A DNA stretch of 64,000 nucleotides from Bacteroidetes bacterium GWF2_41_31 (GCA_001769215.1 MEOL01000035.1:117847-181846), one strand, 5' to 3'. Shown: positions 1 through 8,737, counted from the first letter of the stretch. Notes: generated by a model from the letters alone, not told the origin. Numbers and translations: made by a program.

Positions 1-144
1 AAGTTGAGGTTGCTGACAAAAATAGTTGATCATTTTCCCTATACCTGGCGTGAGCGCATCCTGAGCCGTTGGCCACTGATGTTGGCAAAAACGTATCTTA
101 AAATTTTCAATCCAAAAAAACTAACCGGATTTAGCGATTTGTAA
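1..144 (+). CDS. C-terminal end of an unidentified protein (partial)
   Basis: Frame 1 is open from the first base and ends at TAA (142-144), giving 47 residues rich in basic and aromatic side chains and ending LTGFSDL. The rest lies outside the window. No motif is recognisable in this tail, so no function is proposed. Its neighbour is a glycosyltransferase on the other strand, which hints at an envelope-polysaccharide context, but that is only inference. It could also be a chance open frame. Confidence 0.5.
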   Translation, partial: KLRLLTKIVDHFPYTWRERILSRWPLMLAKTYLKIFNPKKLTGFSDL

Positions 145-178
145 GTACCTTTTGCCATTCTAAGACCCAACTCCCCCG

Positions 179-204
179 AAAAAAGCCCCGATGGCCATCG
201 GGGC
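179..204 (-). terminator. Perfect 20-bp palindrome followed by a T-run on the minus strand
   Basis: A perfect inverted repeat (185-204, half-site GCCCCGATGG) is followed on the minus strand by six T residues (179-184). This is the form of an intrinsic terminator for minus-strand transcription. The nearest minus-strand gene ends 380 bases away at 584, so it could alternatively be a repeat-type palindrome. Confidence 0.45.
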
Positions 205-253
205 ACATAGTATGACAACACAGAAACTCGCAACTATGACTATTGGCCAATGT

Positions 254-428
254 GTATTAATACCCCACCTCCCTGCTCCTCCCCAAAGGTGAGGAGTGAT
301 ATAACATTGTATATTAAGCTTATAAGTGAATTTTATTAAGGTTTATTGGTTCAGATTAGAATAAATTATCACCTTTCCCTTTTGGGGAAAGGCAGCCTGC
401 CTGGCCGGTAGGCAGGGGGAAAGGGGTG
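254..428. repeat. GC-rich intergenic palindrome block in a gene-free stretch (145-583)
   Basis: The 439-base gap between the partial gene and the glycosyltransferase has no credible ORF. It holds stretches rich in CCTTT/GGGGAAAGG and a 7-bp inverted repeat CCTGCCT...AGGCAGG (around 394-417) inside longer pyrimidine and purine tracts that can pair. It looks like the short non-coding palindromic repeats common in Bacteroidota intergenes. No promoter is clear. Confidence 0.4.
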
Positions 429-583
429 TTGATTTAAAAAAAAAGAGATGTTTTCATTCGAACATTCCTAAAAATCAAATCTACACTGTCAATTTACTTT
501 AATATTAATAACCAAACTTTTACCAAAAGTTTTCATTGGTAGGCAGCATACCGAGTCAACTCAACCATTGAAAAATTCCCTCA

Positions 584-1504
584 TCAATCCAGTACCTTGC
601 TTATATGATAAGGTGGCTTTTTATTTTGAACGGTTTGTATCCTGCTTAAATATCCACCAATCACTCCCAGACTAAAAACAATGATGCTGGTTGAAAATAA
701 TATCGTGACAATCACCGAAGTATACCCAAGCGGTACATTAAAAAATATCTTCTGAATAATGAATTTGATGGCCGTTATAAAAGAAAAGAAGGAGATAATA
801 AATCCACTGTAGACCATAATTTTAAGTGGGATATTGGTGTAAAAATAGGTGAGGTTGGCGGCCATCATAAATAACCTCATCGGATTGTACCCCGATTGGT
901 TATGTTCGCGTTTCACATGATTCACTTCCACGAAGGCGATCTTATCGGTGTACCAGTAGATGATTTCATCGATAAATACGAAACTAACCTGATGATCGAG
1001 CACTTTTTGGACTATTTTCCTGTCGATCAGTCGAAAAGAAGAACCGTTTTCTGCCCCATTGTGAAAAAGTTTAGACGAGGTTTTAACACTTTTACTCAGT
1101 ATGTTGCGTGCAAATGAGTGTTGCTTTTTGGAATAAATCCCATAGGTGATAACACTTTGTTCCTTTTCAGCCTGATGAATCAGTTTTATGATTTCCTCCG
1201 GAGGATTTTGCAGGTCGTCATCGATGGTGACAATTTGGTTTCCTTTGGCAAAACCGAATCCACACATGGTCGCGTTGTGCTGACCAAAGTTGCGGTCGAG
1301 TTTGATGGCTTTAATCAAGTCAGGAAAATTTTCTTTGAGCTTGCCCAGCACTTCCCAACTGACATCATCTCCCCCATCTTCCACAAAAATCACTTCAAAA
1401 CTTTTCTTTTGTCCTTCAAAAAAAGCCTTTAAACGGGTAAATAATTCGGTAAGCGAGTCGGCGCTGTTAAACACGGGTACAACTACTGAAAAATCTTTGG
1501 TCAT
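584..1504 (-). CDS. GT2 family glycosyltransferase, polyprenyl-phosphate sugar transferase type
   Basis: 306 aa. The N-terminal GT-A domain (about 1-230) shows VVPVFN, VEDGGDD and a DDDLQNPPEEI metal/nucleotide motif, then NFGQHNA and GSSFRLIDR, the pattern of GtrB/ArnC/DPM1-like enzymes. These load a sugar from a nucleotide donor onto undecaprenyl phosphate at the inner membrane. Two hydrophobic helices follow (about 232-290), as in GtrB/ArnC anchors. The donor sugar cannot be read from the sequence. It is followed on the same strand by the SDR, KAS III and ACP genes (upstream in transcription), which suggests acylated or modified surface glycan synthesis; that link is inference. Confidence 0.85.
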   Translation of the reverse strand: MTKDFSVVVPVFNSADSLTELFTRLKAFFEGQKKSFEVIFVEDGGDDVSWEVLGKLKENFPDLIKAIKLDRNFGQHNATMCGFGFAKGNQIVTIDDDLQNPPEEIIKLIHQAEKEQSVITYGIYSKKQHSFARNILSKSVKTSSKLFHNGAENGSSFRLIDRKIVQKVLDHQVSFVFIDEIIYWYTDKIAFVEVNHVKREHNQSGYNPMRLFMMAANLTYFYTNIPLKIMVYSGFIISFFSFITAIKFIIQKIFFNVPLGYTSVIVTILFSTSIIVFSLGVIGGYLSRIQTVQNKKPPYHISKVLD

Positions 1505-1543
1505 GGCAGCATGGTTTTAACGGCTAAAGTAAACGATTTCTAA

Positions 1544-2293
1544 CTATTGAATCACACTTCCCATGGGAATGGATGTGCCTGAAACCCATCTCGATTCATC
1601 GGAAAGCAAAAACAGAATGGTATTGGCCACGTCACTGGCTTCCCCCACGCCCATTGGATATTTCTTCAGGTAGCGTTGCAGTGATTCCTCCACCATTTCT
1701 ACCTGGCCTTCGCTGGCCGGTTGGTTGATGAGTGGTGTGTTGACCAATCCGGGTTGCAGGCAGTTGGAACGGATTCCCCGTGTTACCAGTTCGAGAGCCA
1801 GCGAACGTGAATAGGCTTCCAATCCCGCTTTAGCACAAGTATATAAAGCACCTCCAAAATAGGGTGATCGCGTAGCGATGGTGGAGATAAAGACAACAGA
1901 ACCCTTGTTGCGCAGTTTTTTTAGCAACAACAAGCGTGATGTCAACAATACCGGGGTTTCAAAGTTAATGCGCAACAGGTGGTCGATGTCTGTTTGACGG
2001 ATAAACTTGGTGGGTGTCGGGCCAACGATTCCCGCTCCATGAACCAACCCATCGATTTCAGGCACCGTTTTTGCCAATTCAAAAATGGATGATTCTTCTG
2101 TGAGGTCGCCAATAAAAAGCTGGTGTTCAGAGCCAGTCATCATGGAAAGGGTTTCCTTCAGTCGAGCTTCATCGCGTCCGGCGATAATCACTTTGGCTCT
2201 TTGTTGCGAAACCAGGAGGGCTGTTTGCCTGCCTATTCCCGAGGAGGCCCCGGTGATCAGGATGGTTTTTCCGGTAAGGTTACAAAAGTTCAT
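1544..2293 (-). CDS. Short-chain dehydrogenase/reductase, FabG-like
   Basis: 249 aa from the ATG at 2293 (MNFCNLTGK). A longer open frame exists upstream but would overlap the KAS III gene, whose stop lies only 5 bases before this start, so the short start is preferred and gives the usual SDR length. The NAD(P)-binding TGASSGIG motif (about residue 12) and the catalytic Ser, Tyr-x-x-x-Lys (YTCAK) are intact. It is likely an NADPH-dependent 3-oxoacyl-ACP reductase acting with the neighbouring ACP and KAS III. The substrate is inferred from context; other SDR activities on sugars are possible. Confidence 0.82.
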   Translation of the reverse strand: MNFCNLTGKTILITGASSGIGRQTALLVSQQRAKVIIAGRDEARLKETLSMMTGSEHQLFIGDLTEESSIFELAKTVPEIDGLVHGAGIVGPTPTKFIRQTDIDHLLRINFETPVLLTSRLLLLKKLRNKGSVVFISTIATRSPYFGGALYTCAKAGLEAYSRSLALELVTRGIRSNCLQPGLVNTPLINQPASEGQVEMVEESLQRYLKKYPMGVGEASDVANTILFLLSDESRWVSGTSIPMGSVIQ

Positions 2294-2297
2294 GGCG

Positions 2298-3365
2298 TTA
2301 TGGATTAGGATGTACCAATATAACAGGACATTGGAGGTGGTCGGTTTCCAGTAACACCGATCCCCACGAAAGACCAACGCCAAAGCCCGAAAGCAACAGC
2401 CGCGATTTACCTGCCTCAAGCACTTCCCTGATCTGGGTGACCATCGTTAAAGGAATGGAAGCCGAGCTGGTATTTCCGTATTCTTTCAGCGAAAGCGGCA
2501 CTTTCACGGGTGATAATTTCAGTTGTTTACGGATGGTCTCGTTCATCAACTTATTGGCCTGATGAAGCACCAGGTAGTCCACCTCATCAAGGGAAGTCCC
2601 GGCAAATTCCATCAACAGGTTTACATTTCGTTTCACTTCGCGCAGCGAAAAATTGAACACCTGAATACCATCCAGGGCGATGTTGAAACCATTTCGATAA
2701 ATGCCTTCGCTTATTTTATGGTACTCAAACGAGGTTTCTTTGTTGGCAAAATTCCGGATGCCCCCATCGGGAATGAGAATGGCATCGTATCCTGATCCAT
2801 CGGTTTGTAAGTTGAACACCATTGGCTTGGCGCCCGGACAGTATTCGAGGGCCGTGGCCGTTCCTGCATCACCAAAAAGAGGAAAAGCGCTTTTGTCGCG
2901 GTAGGAGGTGTTGAGGGTTGAAATATCACCGGTAAAGAGCAAGGCTTTTTTTATCCGGCCTGTGGACATCAGGCTTCCAATTACAGAAAGTCCATATACA
3001 TAGCCCGAACAACCCAGTCCGATATCGAACGCCATGGTAGCGTGAGACAATCCCAAGCGGTCCTGCAACAATCCCGCTGTAGCGGGAATAATATAATCAC
3101 GTGATTGTGAAACAAAGATGACCAACTCGATGTCTTTTCTTTCCCAGCGAAGCAATTCCAGTAATTTTTCGGCAGCATCATAACACAGGTCTGCGGTAGT
3201 GGTGCCTTTTCGGGCGTGGCGTTTTTGTTCTACACCGATGGTTCTGATGAGGGTAGCGCGTTCTTTTTCCTCCACCCAATCGTACTCACTGTTATGGTAC
3301 ACATCCTCGGGCACGCAGGCTGCAATTCCTGAAATTTTTATATCCGGAACCGAAAAGAGGGCCAT
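2298..3365 (-). CDS. 3-oxoacyl-ACP synthase III family (KAS III) condensing enzyme
   Basis: 355 aa thiolase-fold protein. The Cys-His-Asn triad is visible: Cys in LGCSGYVYG (about 115), His in LHQANKLM and Asn in EYGNTSSAS near the C-terminus. KAS III enzymes condense acyl-CoA with malonyl-ACP. The start ATG directly abuts the stop of the ACP gene, and the SDR follows at once, so ACP, ketosynthase and reductase form one transcription unit separate from the usual fab operon. This suggests a dedicated acyl group for a glycan or lipid, though a role in general fatty-acid initiation cannot be excluded. Confidence 0.88.
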   Translation of the reverse strand: MALFSVPDIKISGIAACVPEDVYHNSEYDWVEEKERATLIRTIGVEQKRHARKGTTTADLCYDAAEKLLELLRWERKDIELVIFVSQSRDYIIPATAGLLQDRLGLSHATMAFDIGLGCSGYVYGLSVIGSLMSTGRIKKALLFTGDISTLNTSYRDKSAFPLFGDAGTATALEYCPGAKPMVFNLQTDGSGYDAILIPDGGIRNFANKETSFEYHKISEGIYRNGFNIALDGIQVFNFSLREVKRNVNLLMEFAGTSLDEVDYLVLHQANKLMNETIRKQLKLSPVKVPLSLKEYGNTSSASIPLTMVTQIREVLEAGKSRLLLSGFGVGLSWGSVLLETDHLQCPVILVHPNP

Positions 3366-3608
3366 TTACGCTATCTTAATCAATTTTGATTCCACCAGTT
3401 CGTATAAATCGTTTATCGATACAGCTTCAATCAGCTCGTTGGCACTGATTTCCACATCATATTCTACATTTACGTGAGCTAAAAAAATCAACGCGTTCAC
3501 CGAATCCCAGGTGAAGGCTTCTTTTAGTATGGTAGTCGGAGTAAGTGTGCCGGGTTCTACATCTTCAAACTCGGCTTCTACTTTAGCAATAAAGTCACTA
3601 ATGTTCAT
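3366..3608 (-). CDS. Acyl carrier protein
   Basis: 80 aa from the ATG at 3608 (MNISDF); in-frame ATGs at 3617 and 3626 are possible, but the chosen start places the phosphopantetheine serine (WDSVNAL) at residue 36, the usual ACP position. The protein is small and acidic, with ACP-like helices and V-E-Y-D-V in helix III. It is the first gene of the ACP / KAS III / SDR unit and ends exactly where the KAS III gene begins. It presumably carries the growing acyl chain for these two enzymes in the cytoplasm. Confidence 0.85.
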   Translation of the reverse strand: MNISDFIAKVEAEFEDVEPGTLTPTTILKEAFTWDSVNALIFLAHVNVEYDVEISANELIEAVSINDLYELVESKLIKIA

Positions 3609-3773
3609 CGTTATCATTTTGTGCAAAAATACTGGTTATATTCGAATAATACAATCCGGCTATTTTGAAGGTGAGGAGGACGGTTGATGGAGGAGGTCAG
3701 ATTAAGTGGGATTTTCGTTATTAAATCATCATTCGGTGTTCGAAATTCATTATTCTCATTTACGACACTTAGA

Positions 3774-3820
3774 AGTGCCATCGGCACGACCGATATTGTA
3801 AGCCTGGATTTCAATCCAGG
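3774..3820. repeat. REP-like double-hairpin element, copy 1
   Basis: Two palindromes lie side by side: GTGCC-ATC-GGCAC (3775-3787) and CCTGGATT-TC-AATCCAGG (3803-3820). Thirty bases (3791-3820) are identical to 8451-8480. The form matches REP-type intergenic elements mobilised in trans by RAYT/IS200-like transposases. No such transposase is in the window. Confidence 0.7.
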
Positions 3821-3821
3821 T

Positions 3822-3851
3822 ATTGGAGGCACAGTAATGCTGGTGAGGTAG
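3822..3851 (+). pseudogene. 3'-tail remnant of a gliding-type (T9SS) surface protein gene
   Basis: The frame ending in TAG at 3849-3851 reads IGGTVMLVR-stop, nearly the same as the EGTVMLVR-stop end of the intact gene at 4928-8383 (different synonymous codons in part). Nothing upstream of it in frame resembles the rest of the gene; a REP-like element sits directly before it. It appears to be the last ten codons of a lost paralogue. Confidence 0.6.
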
Positions 3852-3952
3852 GTCATTCGCTGAATTACAAAAATAAAATGGCAACACAATCAATTTCTCT
3901 AAAATTCAAACCTTTTCCCTACTTTTATCCCAACATTCAACAAAAAAGCATT

Positions 3953-4126
3953 ATGGCTATCCGGAAATACCCCACTGGGATAATATCCTACTTCTTTATA
4001 CTACTTTTGGGTTTTATACGCCTTGCGACATCCTCCCGGGGAAAGCAGTCCAATATTTGGTATTTTGGTTATAAGGCCGGTGGAGACTTTGATCAAATGA
4101 TGCAATTACAGCGTTCTTATGGCTAA
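3953..4126 (+). pseudogene. Truncated 5' end of a paralogue of the 1151-aa surface protein
   Basis: 57 codons from ATG 3953. A hydrophobic signal peptide is followed by GKQSNIWYFGYKAGGDF, matching GKEANIWYFGSKAGVDF just after the signal peptide of the intact gene at 4928. Similarity stops there and the frame ends at 4126 after unrelated residues, overlapping the start of the KilA-N gene by 8 bases. The DNA has diverged, so this is an older paralogue cut short rather than a recent copy. Confidence 0.7.
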
Positions 4127-4931
4127 GATAAAAGTACAGAATACAGAAATCACCATTATTCACTTCAATGAGAGTGATTATATTTCATTGACCGACATGG
4201 CAAACGCAAAGGAAAGCGAAAGTCGGGCTGCTGATATCATTAAAAACTGGTTGAGGAACAGATATTCCCTGGAATATTTAGGTACATGGGAGCAGATCAA
4301 TAATCCAAATTTTAAAGTGGTCGAATTTGACCACTTTAAATCGCAAGCCGGTTTGCCGGGTTTTGTCATGAGTGTTTCAGAATGGATAGAGAAAACCGGA
4401 GCAATTGGAATATTTGTACGAAAAGGCAAGTATGGGGGAACCTATGCCCATAAAGATATTGCCTTTGAATTCGGTTCTGCAATTAGTGTATTGTTCAAAT
4501 TATATCTGATCAATGAATTCCAGAGGTTAAAGGAGGCTGAGCAGATTCAATTGGGATGGTCAGCCAGGAGAGAACTAACGAAAATTAATTATCACATTCA
4601 TACTGATGCCATTAAAGAACATCTGATTCCAAAAAAAATCAGCCGCTTTCAGGCTTCTATTGTGTACGCCTCCGAAGCAGATGTATTAAATGTTGCCTTG
4701 TTCGGCATCACAGCTAATGAATGGAAAGAGCTGAATCCGGATTTAACAGGAAATATGCGGGATTATGCCACCATGAATGAGCTGATATGCTTAGCAAATC
4801 TTGAAAATTTAAATGCAGTGTTTATTAACGATAAACTGATTCAAAGAGAGAGGTTGATCAAGTTAAACTTAATCGCAATTCACCAGATGAAGATTTTACA
4901 TGATGTTGAAACCAGAAAACTCCTGAAATGA
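4119..4931 (+). CDS. KilA-N domain protein
   Basis: 270 aa. The N-terminal half (about 1-135) has the KilA-N pattern: short beta strands around ISLTDMAN, then helices with IKNWLRNRYSLEYLG, SEWIEKTGAIG and a GKYGGTYAHKDIAFEF segment. KilA-N is a DNA-binding domain of large DNA viruses, phages and many Bacteroidota loci. The C-terminal half is helical and basic without known motif. It lies exactly between a truncated and an intact copy of a surface protein gene, overlapping the first by 8 and the second by 4 bases (ATGA). This looks like an inserted accessory gene; its role is unknown. No transposase or integrase accompanies it. Confidence 0.85.
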   Translation: MAKIKVQNTEITIIHFNESDYISLTDMANAKESESRAADIIKNWLRNRYSLEYLGTWEQINNPNFKVVEFDHFKSQAGLPGFVMSVSEWIEKTGAIGIFVRKGKYGGTYAHKDIAFEFGSAISVLFKLYLINEFQRLKEAEQIQLGWSARRELTKINYHIHTDAIKEHLIPKKISRFQASIVYASEADVLNVALFGITANEWKELNPDLTGNMRDYATMNELICLANLENLNAVFINDKLIQRERLIKLNLIAIHQMKILHDVETRKLLK

Positions 4932-7900
4932 TGAAAAATCTTTCCAATCTTCTTTATACAATCCTGATTTGTTTGATTAGCACTCAAGTCTTCTCCCAAG
5001 GCAAAGAAGCCAATATCTGGTATTTTGGTTCCAAGGCCGGAGTGGATTTTAACCCTGGGAGTCCACCGGTAGCTTTGCTCAACAGTCAAATGCACAATAA
5101 TGGTTTTGTAGGATGTGCGAGCATTTCAGATAGTAGCGGAAACCTGCTTTTTTATTCAGATGGAGTTACCATTTGGAACAAAAACCATGTCACCATGCTT
5201 AATGGTCAAAACATGGGACAGTGGTCCTCTCAGGGAGCTATGATTGTTCCAATACCTGACAACTACCATTTGTATTACTTCTTTAACTTTATCTATGTAC
5301 CGAGTGATTTCCAGTATCATTTTCAATATTCTGTTATTGATATGAATCTGGACAATGGTTATGGGGGAGTGGTAGCAGCGGAAAAGGAGGTTCGCCTTTT
5401 TAATAATGCCAGTCATCATTTAAGTGCTGTTCGTCATGCCAATGGAGTAGATGTCTGGGTGTTAGCTCACGGCTACCAAAATGACCAGTATTATGCCTAC
5501 CTTGTAACTGCCGACAGCCTCCACCATACACCCGTCATCAGTCAGACGGGTTCAGATATTGATGGTTCTACTGGTTACATGAAAATTTCACCTAATGGAA
5601 AAAAAGTAGCTGCTGCTGTCGAATTGTCTTTATCTGGTGATTTTTTCGATGTAGTTGACTTTAACAATGAAACAGGCATGGTAAGTGATATTAATTTGGT
5701 GCATAAATTGGGAGGTTATTATGGAGTGGAATTTTCGCCTGATAATACAAAGCTTTATACTAATGGCTTAGCAAATCTGTACCAATATGACTTAACTGCT
5801 GGCAGCCCCCAAGACATTTTAGAATCAGAAGTGATTTTAACTGGTACCATGTCCGAAGGGGCCCTACAGTTAGCTCCAGATGGAAAAATATATTGCAGTG
5901 AGGGGGGGTATTATTTAAGCGTAATCGACTCCCCCAATGAATCCGGCCTGGCCTGTAACTTTGAGCAGGATGCCCTTTACCTGGAGGGTCGCATTGCCAA
6001 CCGAGGCCTTCCCTCCTTTATCCAATCTTACCTTAACGATCCCACTTTTACCGCTCAGCACTTTTGCCTGGGTGATCTCACCACCTTTGAGATTGACAAT
6101 ACCAACGGTATAGATTCAGTGTATTGGAAATTCAATGATTTTCCCAACATGCCCAATGATACCTCCACACAGTTTAGCCCTGAGTATGTTTTCTCCCATG
6201 ATGGCACTTTTCACGTAGATCTTACAGTATACTCGGGCTTGCTTGAAAAAACAGTGACACAGGACATCACCATCAACCCCATCCCGGAACCCAACCTGGG
6301 AAATGATACCTTATTCTGCAATGCAGGCTTTGTGATCACACTGAAACCCAATTGTGATGGCACTTACCGCTGGAATGATTTCTCCACCGGCCCCGAGCTG
6401 GTGGTAAGCGACACGGGCACCTACTGGGTGCGTGTAACCGATAATGGCTGCAGCCAGGCCGACAGCATCCATATCGGGCTTTACCCGGCACCCCAGTTGG
6501 ATGAAACCAACCTGGTCATCAACGATGCCGGTTGCGGGCAGCCCACGGGTTCCATCACCGGGCTACAAGTCAACGGGACAATGCCACTTGAATTTTTCTG
6601 GATCGACCTGGCAGGAGATACCGTGGGAACCCAACTGGATTTAACAAACCAGTATGCAGGCAGTTACGCGCTGAATGTAAGGGATGGGAATGGTTGTGAA
6701 CACCTGTTGGGTACCTACTCCATACAGGACAATGGATCGCTACAGGTGGACACGGTACAGTTTGCCAATGTCCACTGCTTTCAGTCTACAGGTGTCATCA
6801 CCATTTTTACCGGTTCACTTACCCCCGATTTGCTCGACTACAGCATTGATGGCGGGATTAATTATTACCAAAACAGCGGAGTGTTTACTGGCTTGCCTGC
6901 AGGCATCTACAACATCAAGGTAAAAGATGCCAATGGTTGTATTGGTGAATATGCACAAAACCCCGTACTCATTGAAAATATTCCCGGTCCGCAGATTACC
7001 GCGGTGGACATTGTCCCCGAGGACAACACCCTGGCCAATGGCAGCATCAACATACACGCCACGGGAGGAAGTGGCGAGCTGACCTATTCAATAACCAATG
7101 GAATCCCCAACCAACTCAACAACGGACTGTTTGAAAACCTGTCGGCAGGTACTTACCAGTGCTCAGTAACCGATGCCTTTGGTTGCGACACCACTTTTAC
7201 GGTGGTTGTACCCCGGAACCTGTCCCAAACCCTGGAAGCCATCGCGGGCTTTGGAAGTTCGTGCGTGGGCGATGCAGCCGTGGTGCCTTTGGAGCTCACC
7301 CACTTTACCGGGGTAAAGTCGTTTGTGGTAACGCTGCATTATGATCCTGATGTGGTATTTTGTGCCGGGTATATGGATTTAAACCCGCAACTTGAATTGG
7401 GCGGTTTTCAGGCCACCGTGCAGCAAGCCACGGGAGAGATTAAACTAACCTGGCAGGGACAGGTTGCCGTAACGTTGCCCGATCAGGCAGAAATGTTAAA
7501 ACTCAAGTTCGACGGATTGGGCGAAGGACTTTCGCCTGTCAACTGGGAAGCCGCCCCCGGTGAAAGTCATTTTTATGACGAGAACCACCAGGAAATCAGT
7601 GCCACCTACACCACGGGTGAAGTACAGGTTTATAGTCTGCCGGAGATACAGATGCAGGGCACAGTGCAAATCTGTACCGGGGACACCACCACCATCGACC
7701 CAACAATTTTTGGGGGCAATGGAATAAAAGACTACACCTGGACATATCCCAATGGTTCTATATCCAAAGACACGCTGTTGTACTTTGATCCGGCAACTTC
7801 CAACCAGGCGGGAAGCTACACCCTGGTGGTAGAGGATTCCATGAGCTGCAAGAAAAGCAGTACGGTGGAACTTATCGTGATGGAATCGCCGGTCATTACC

Positions 7901-8383
7901 TTCTCCGGTTACGACACCCTGTTTGTAGAGCCGGGTTACATCCTGGATGCTGGAAACACTGCCCAAAGTTATTGGTGGAACACTGGAGCCACCACCTCAC
8001 AGATCACCATCGACAGCACAGGTTTGTACAGTGTTCAGGCAGAATCAGGTCAGGGCTGCAAGTCCACGGAGGCAGTTTGGGTTCTGTGGGCTGGAAAGTC
8101 CTTCTTCATCCCCAATGCGTTCACTCCTAATGGCGACGGGTTGAATGATGTGTTCGGTGCCATTCCGAGGCTGGATTATATCAACCAATACCGCATCAGC
8201 ATCTTCAACCGCTGGGGACAAATGATCTTCGACACCTCCGACCTGAACCAGGGCTGGGACGGCACTTTCAAAGGCGAAGCCTGTCAGGCAGGGTTTTATG
8301 TATACAGGATTGTTTACCAGGATTTTGGCACGGGCACACAGGAGAGCAAGGTGATGGAGGGAACGGTGATGCTGGTAAGGTAG
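4928..8383 (+). CDS. Large secreted protein with gliding-type (type B) T9SS C-terminal domain
   Basis: 1151 aa. A signal peptide (about 1-24, ending VFSQ) is followed by a propeller-like beta domain (about 25-350, NIWYFG and repeated 'GLLFYSDG'-style strands), a PKD-like segment (about 390-450), SprB-type repeats rich in DGNGCE/DAFGCD (about 530-790), a cohesin-like domain (about 800-930), an Ig-like stretch, and the CTD (about 1058-1151: IPNAFTPNGDGLNDVF, IFNRWGQMIF, GFYVYRI). The CTD sends cargo through the type IX system to the cell surface. The start overlaps the KilA-N stop by ATGA. An adhesin or gliding role is inferred; no catalytic motif is visible. Confidence 0.88.
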   Translation: MMKNLSNLLYTILICLISTQVFSQGKEANIWYFGSKAGVDFNPGSPPVALLNSQMHNNGFVGCASISDSSGNLLFYSDGVTIWNKNHVTMLNGQNMGQWSSQGAMIVPIPDNYHLYYFFNFIYVPSDFQYHFQYSVIDMNLDNGYGGVVAAEKEVRLFNNASHHLSAVRHANGVDVWVLAHGYQNDQYYAYLVTADSLHHTPVISQTGSDIDGSTGYMKISPNGKKVAAAVELSLSGDFFDVVDFNNETGMVSDINLVHKLGGYYGVEFSPDNTKLYTNGLANLYQYDLTAGSPQDILESEVILTGTMSEGALQLAPDGKIYCSEGGYYLSVIDSPNESGLACNFEQDALYLEGRIANRGLPSFIQSYLNDPTFTAQHFCLGDLTTFEIDNTNGIDSVYWKFNDFPNMPNDTSTQFSPEYVFSHDGTFHVDLTVYSGLLEKTVTQDITINPIPEPNLGNDTLFCNAGFVITLKPNCDGTYRWNDFSTGPELVVSDTGTYWVRVTDNGCSQADSIHIGLYPAPQLDETNLVINDAGCGQPTGSITGLQVNGTMPLEFFWIDLAGDTVGTQLDLTNQYAGSYALNVRDGNGCEHLLGTYSIQDNGSLQVDTVQFANVHCFQSTGVITIFTGSLTPDLLDYSIDGGINYYQNSGVFTGLPAGIYNIKVKDANGCIGEYAQNPVLIENIPGPQITAVDIVPEDNTLANGSINIHATGGSGELTYSITNGIPNQLNNGLFENLSAGTYQCSVTDAFGCDTTFTVVVPRNLSQTLEAIAGFGSSCVGDAAVVPLELTHFTGVKSFVVTLHYDPDVVFCAGYMDLNPQLELGGFQATVQQATGEIKLTWQGQVAVTLPDQAEMLKLKFDGLGEGLSPVNWEAAPGESHFYDENHQEISATYTTGEVQVYSLPEIQMQGTVQICTGDTTTIDPTIFGGNGIKDYTWTYPNGSISKDTLLYFDPATSNQAGSYTLVVEDSMSCKKSSTVELIVMESPVITFSGYDTLFVEPGYILDAGNTAQSYWWNTGATTSQITIDSTGLYSVQAESGQGCKSTEAVWVLWAGKSFFIPNAFTPNGDGLNDVFGAIPRLDYINQYRISIFNRWGQMIFDTSDLNQGWDGTFKGEACQAGFYVYRIVYQDFGTGTQESKVMEGTVMLVR

Positions 8384-8450
8384 GGAGGAAGGATTTGTTT
8401 AGGTGTTTATTTGTTTATTTGTTTAGTGTTTGGACGTTAAATAAAAGTCC

Positions 8451-8480
8451 CGATATTGTAAGCCTGGATTTCAATCCAGG
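8451..8480. repeat. REP-like hairpin element, copy 2
   Basis: Thirty bases identical to 3791-3820, including the CCTGGATT-TC-AATCCAGG hairpin. As in copy 1, it is followed within a few bases by a fragment of the gliding-type CTD tail, so element and tail fragment were copied together. Confidence 0.7.
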
Positions 8481-8485
8481 TAGTA

Positions 8486-8512
8486 GAAGGCATGGTGGTG
8501 CTGGTGAGGTAG
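8486..8512 (+). pseudogene. Second 3'-tail remnant of the gliding-type surface protein
   Basis: The frame ending in TAG at 8510-8512 reads EGMVVLVR-stop, compared with EGTVMLVR-stop at the end of the intact gene 100 bases upstream. Only about eight codons remain. It marks a partial tandem duplication of the gene's 3' end together with the REP-like element. Confidence 0.6.
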
Positions 8513-8592
8513 GGGAGGAAGAATTTGTTTTTAGTATTTAGAGAGAATAAAAAAAGACAGTCACTTTTTATGATAACTGTCTGATTTTTAAG

Positions 8593-8664
<72 letters not shown>

Positions 8665-8686
8665 ATATGGTTTGCATTTGCGGGTG

Positions 8687-8718
8687 CAAAGATATATTTT
8701 GTTTCTTTGCAAAACAAA
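8687..8718 (-). promoter_or_regulatory. Bacteroidota promoter of the tRNA-Met gene
   Basis: On the minus strand TTTG (8715-8718) and TATCTTTG (8687-8694) are 20 bases apart, matching the -33 TTTG / -7 TAnnTTTG consensus. The tRNA begins 22 bases downstream of the -7 box. Confidence 0.7.
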
Positions 8719-8737
8719 CTTTTCTTTAATATTCTTT

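Noticed and set aside
3614..3889. 91-codon minus-strand open frame
   Set aside because: It runs through the REP-like palindromes and a remnant of another gene, has no recognisable motif, and its residue composition is atypical.
7496..7966. 156-codon minus-strand open frame
   Set aside because: Antisense shadow of the large surface protein at 4928-8383; the plus-strand frame has clear domains.
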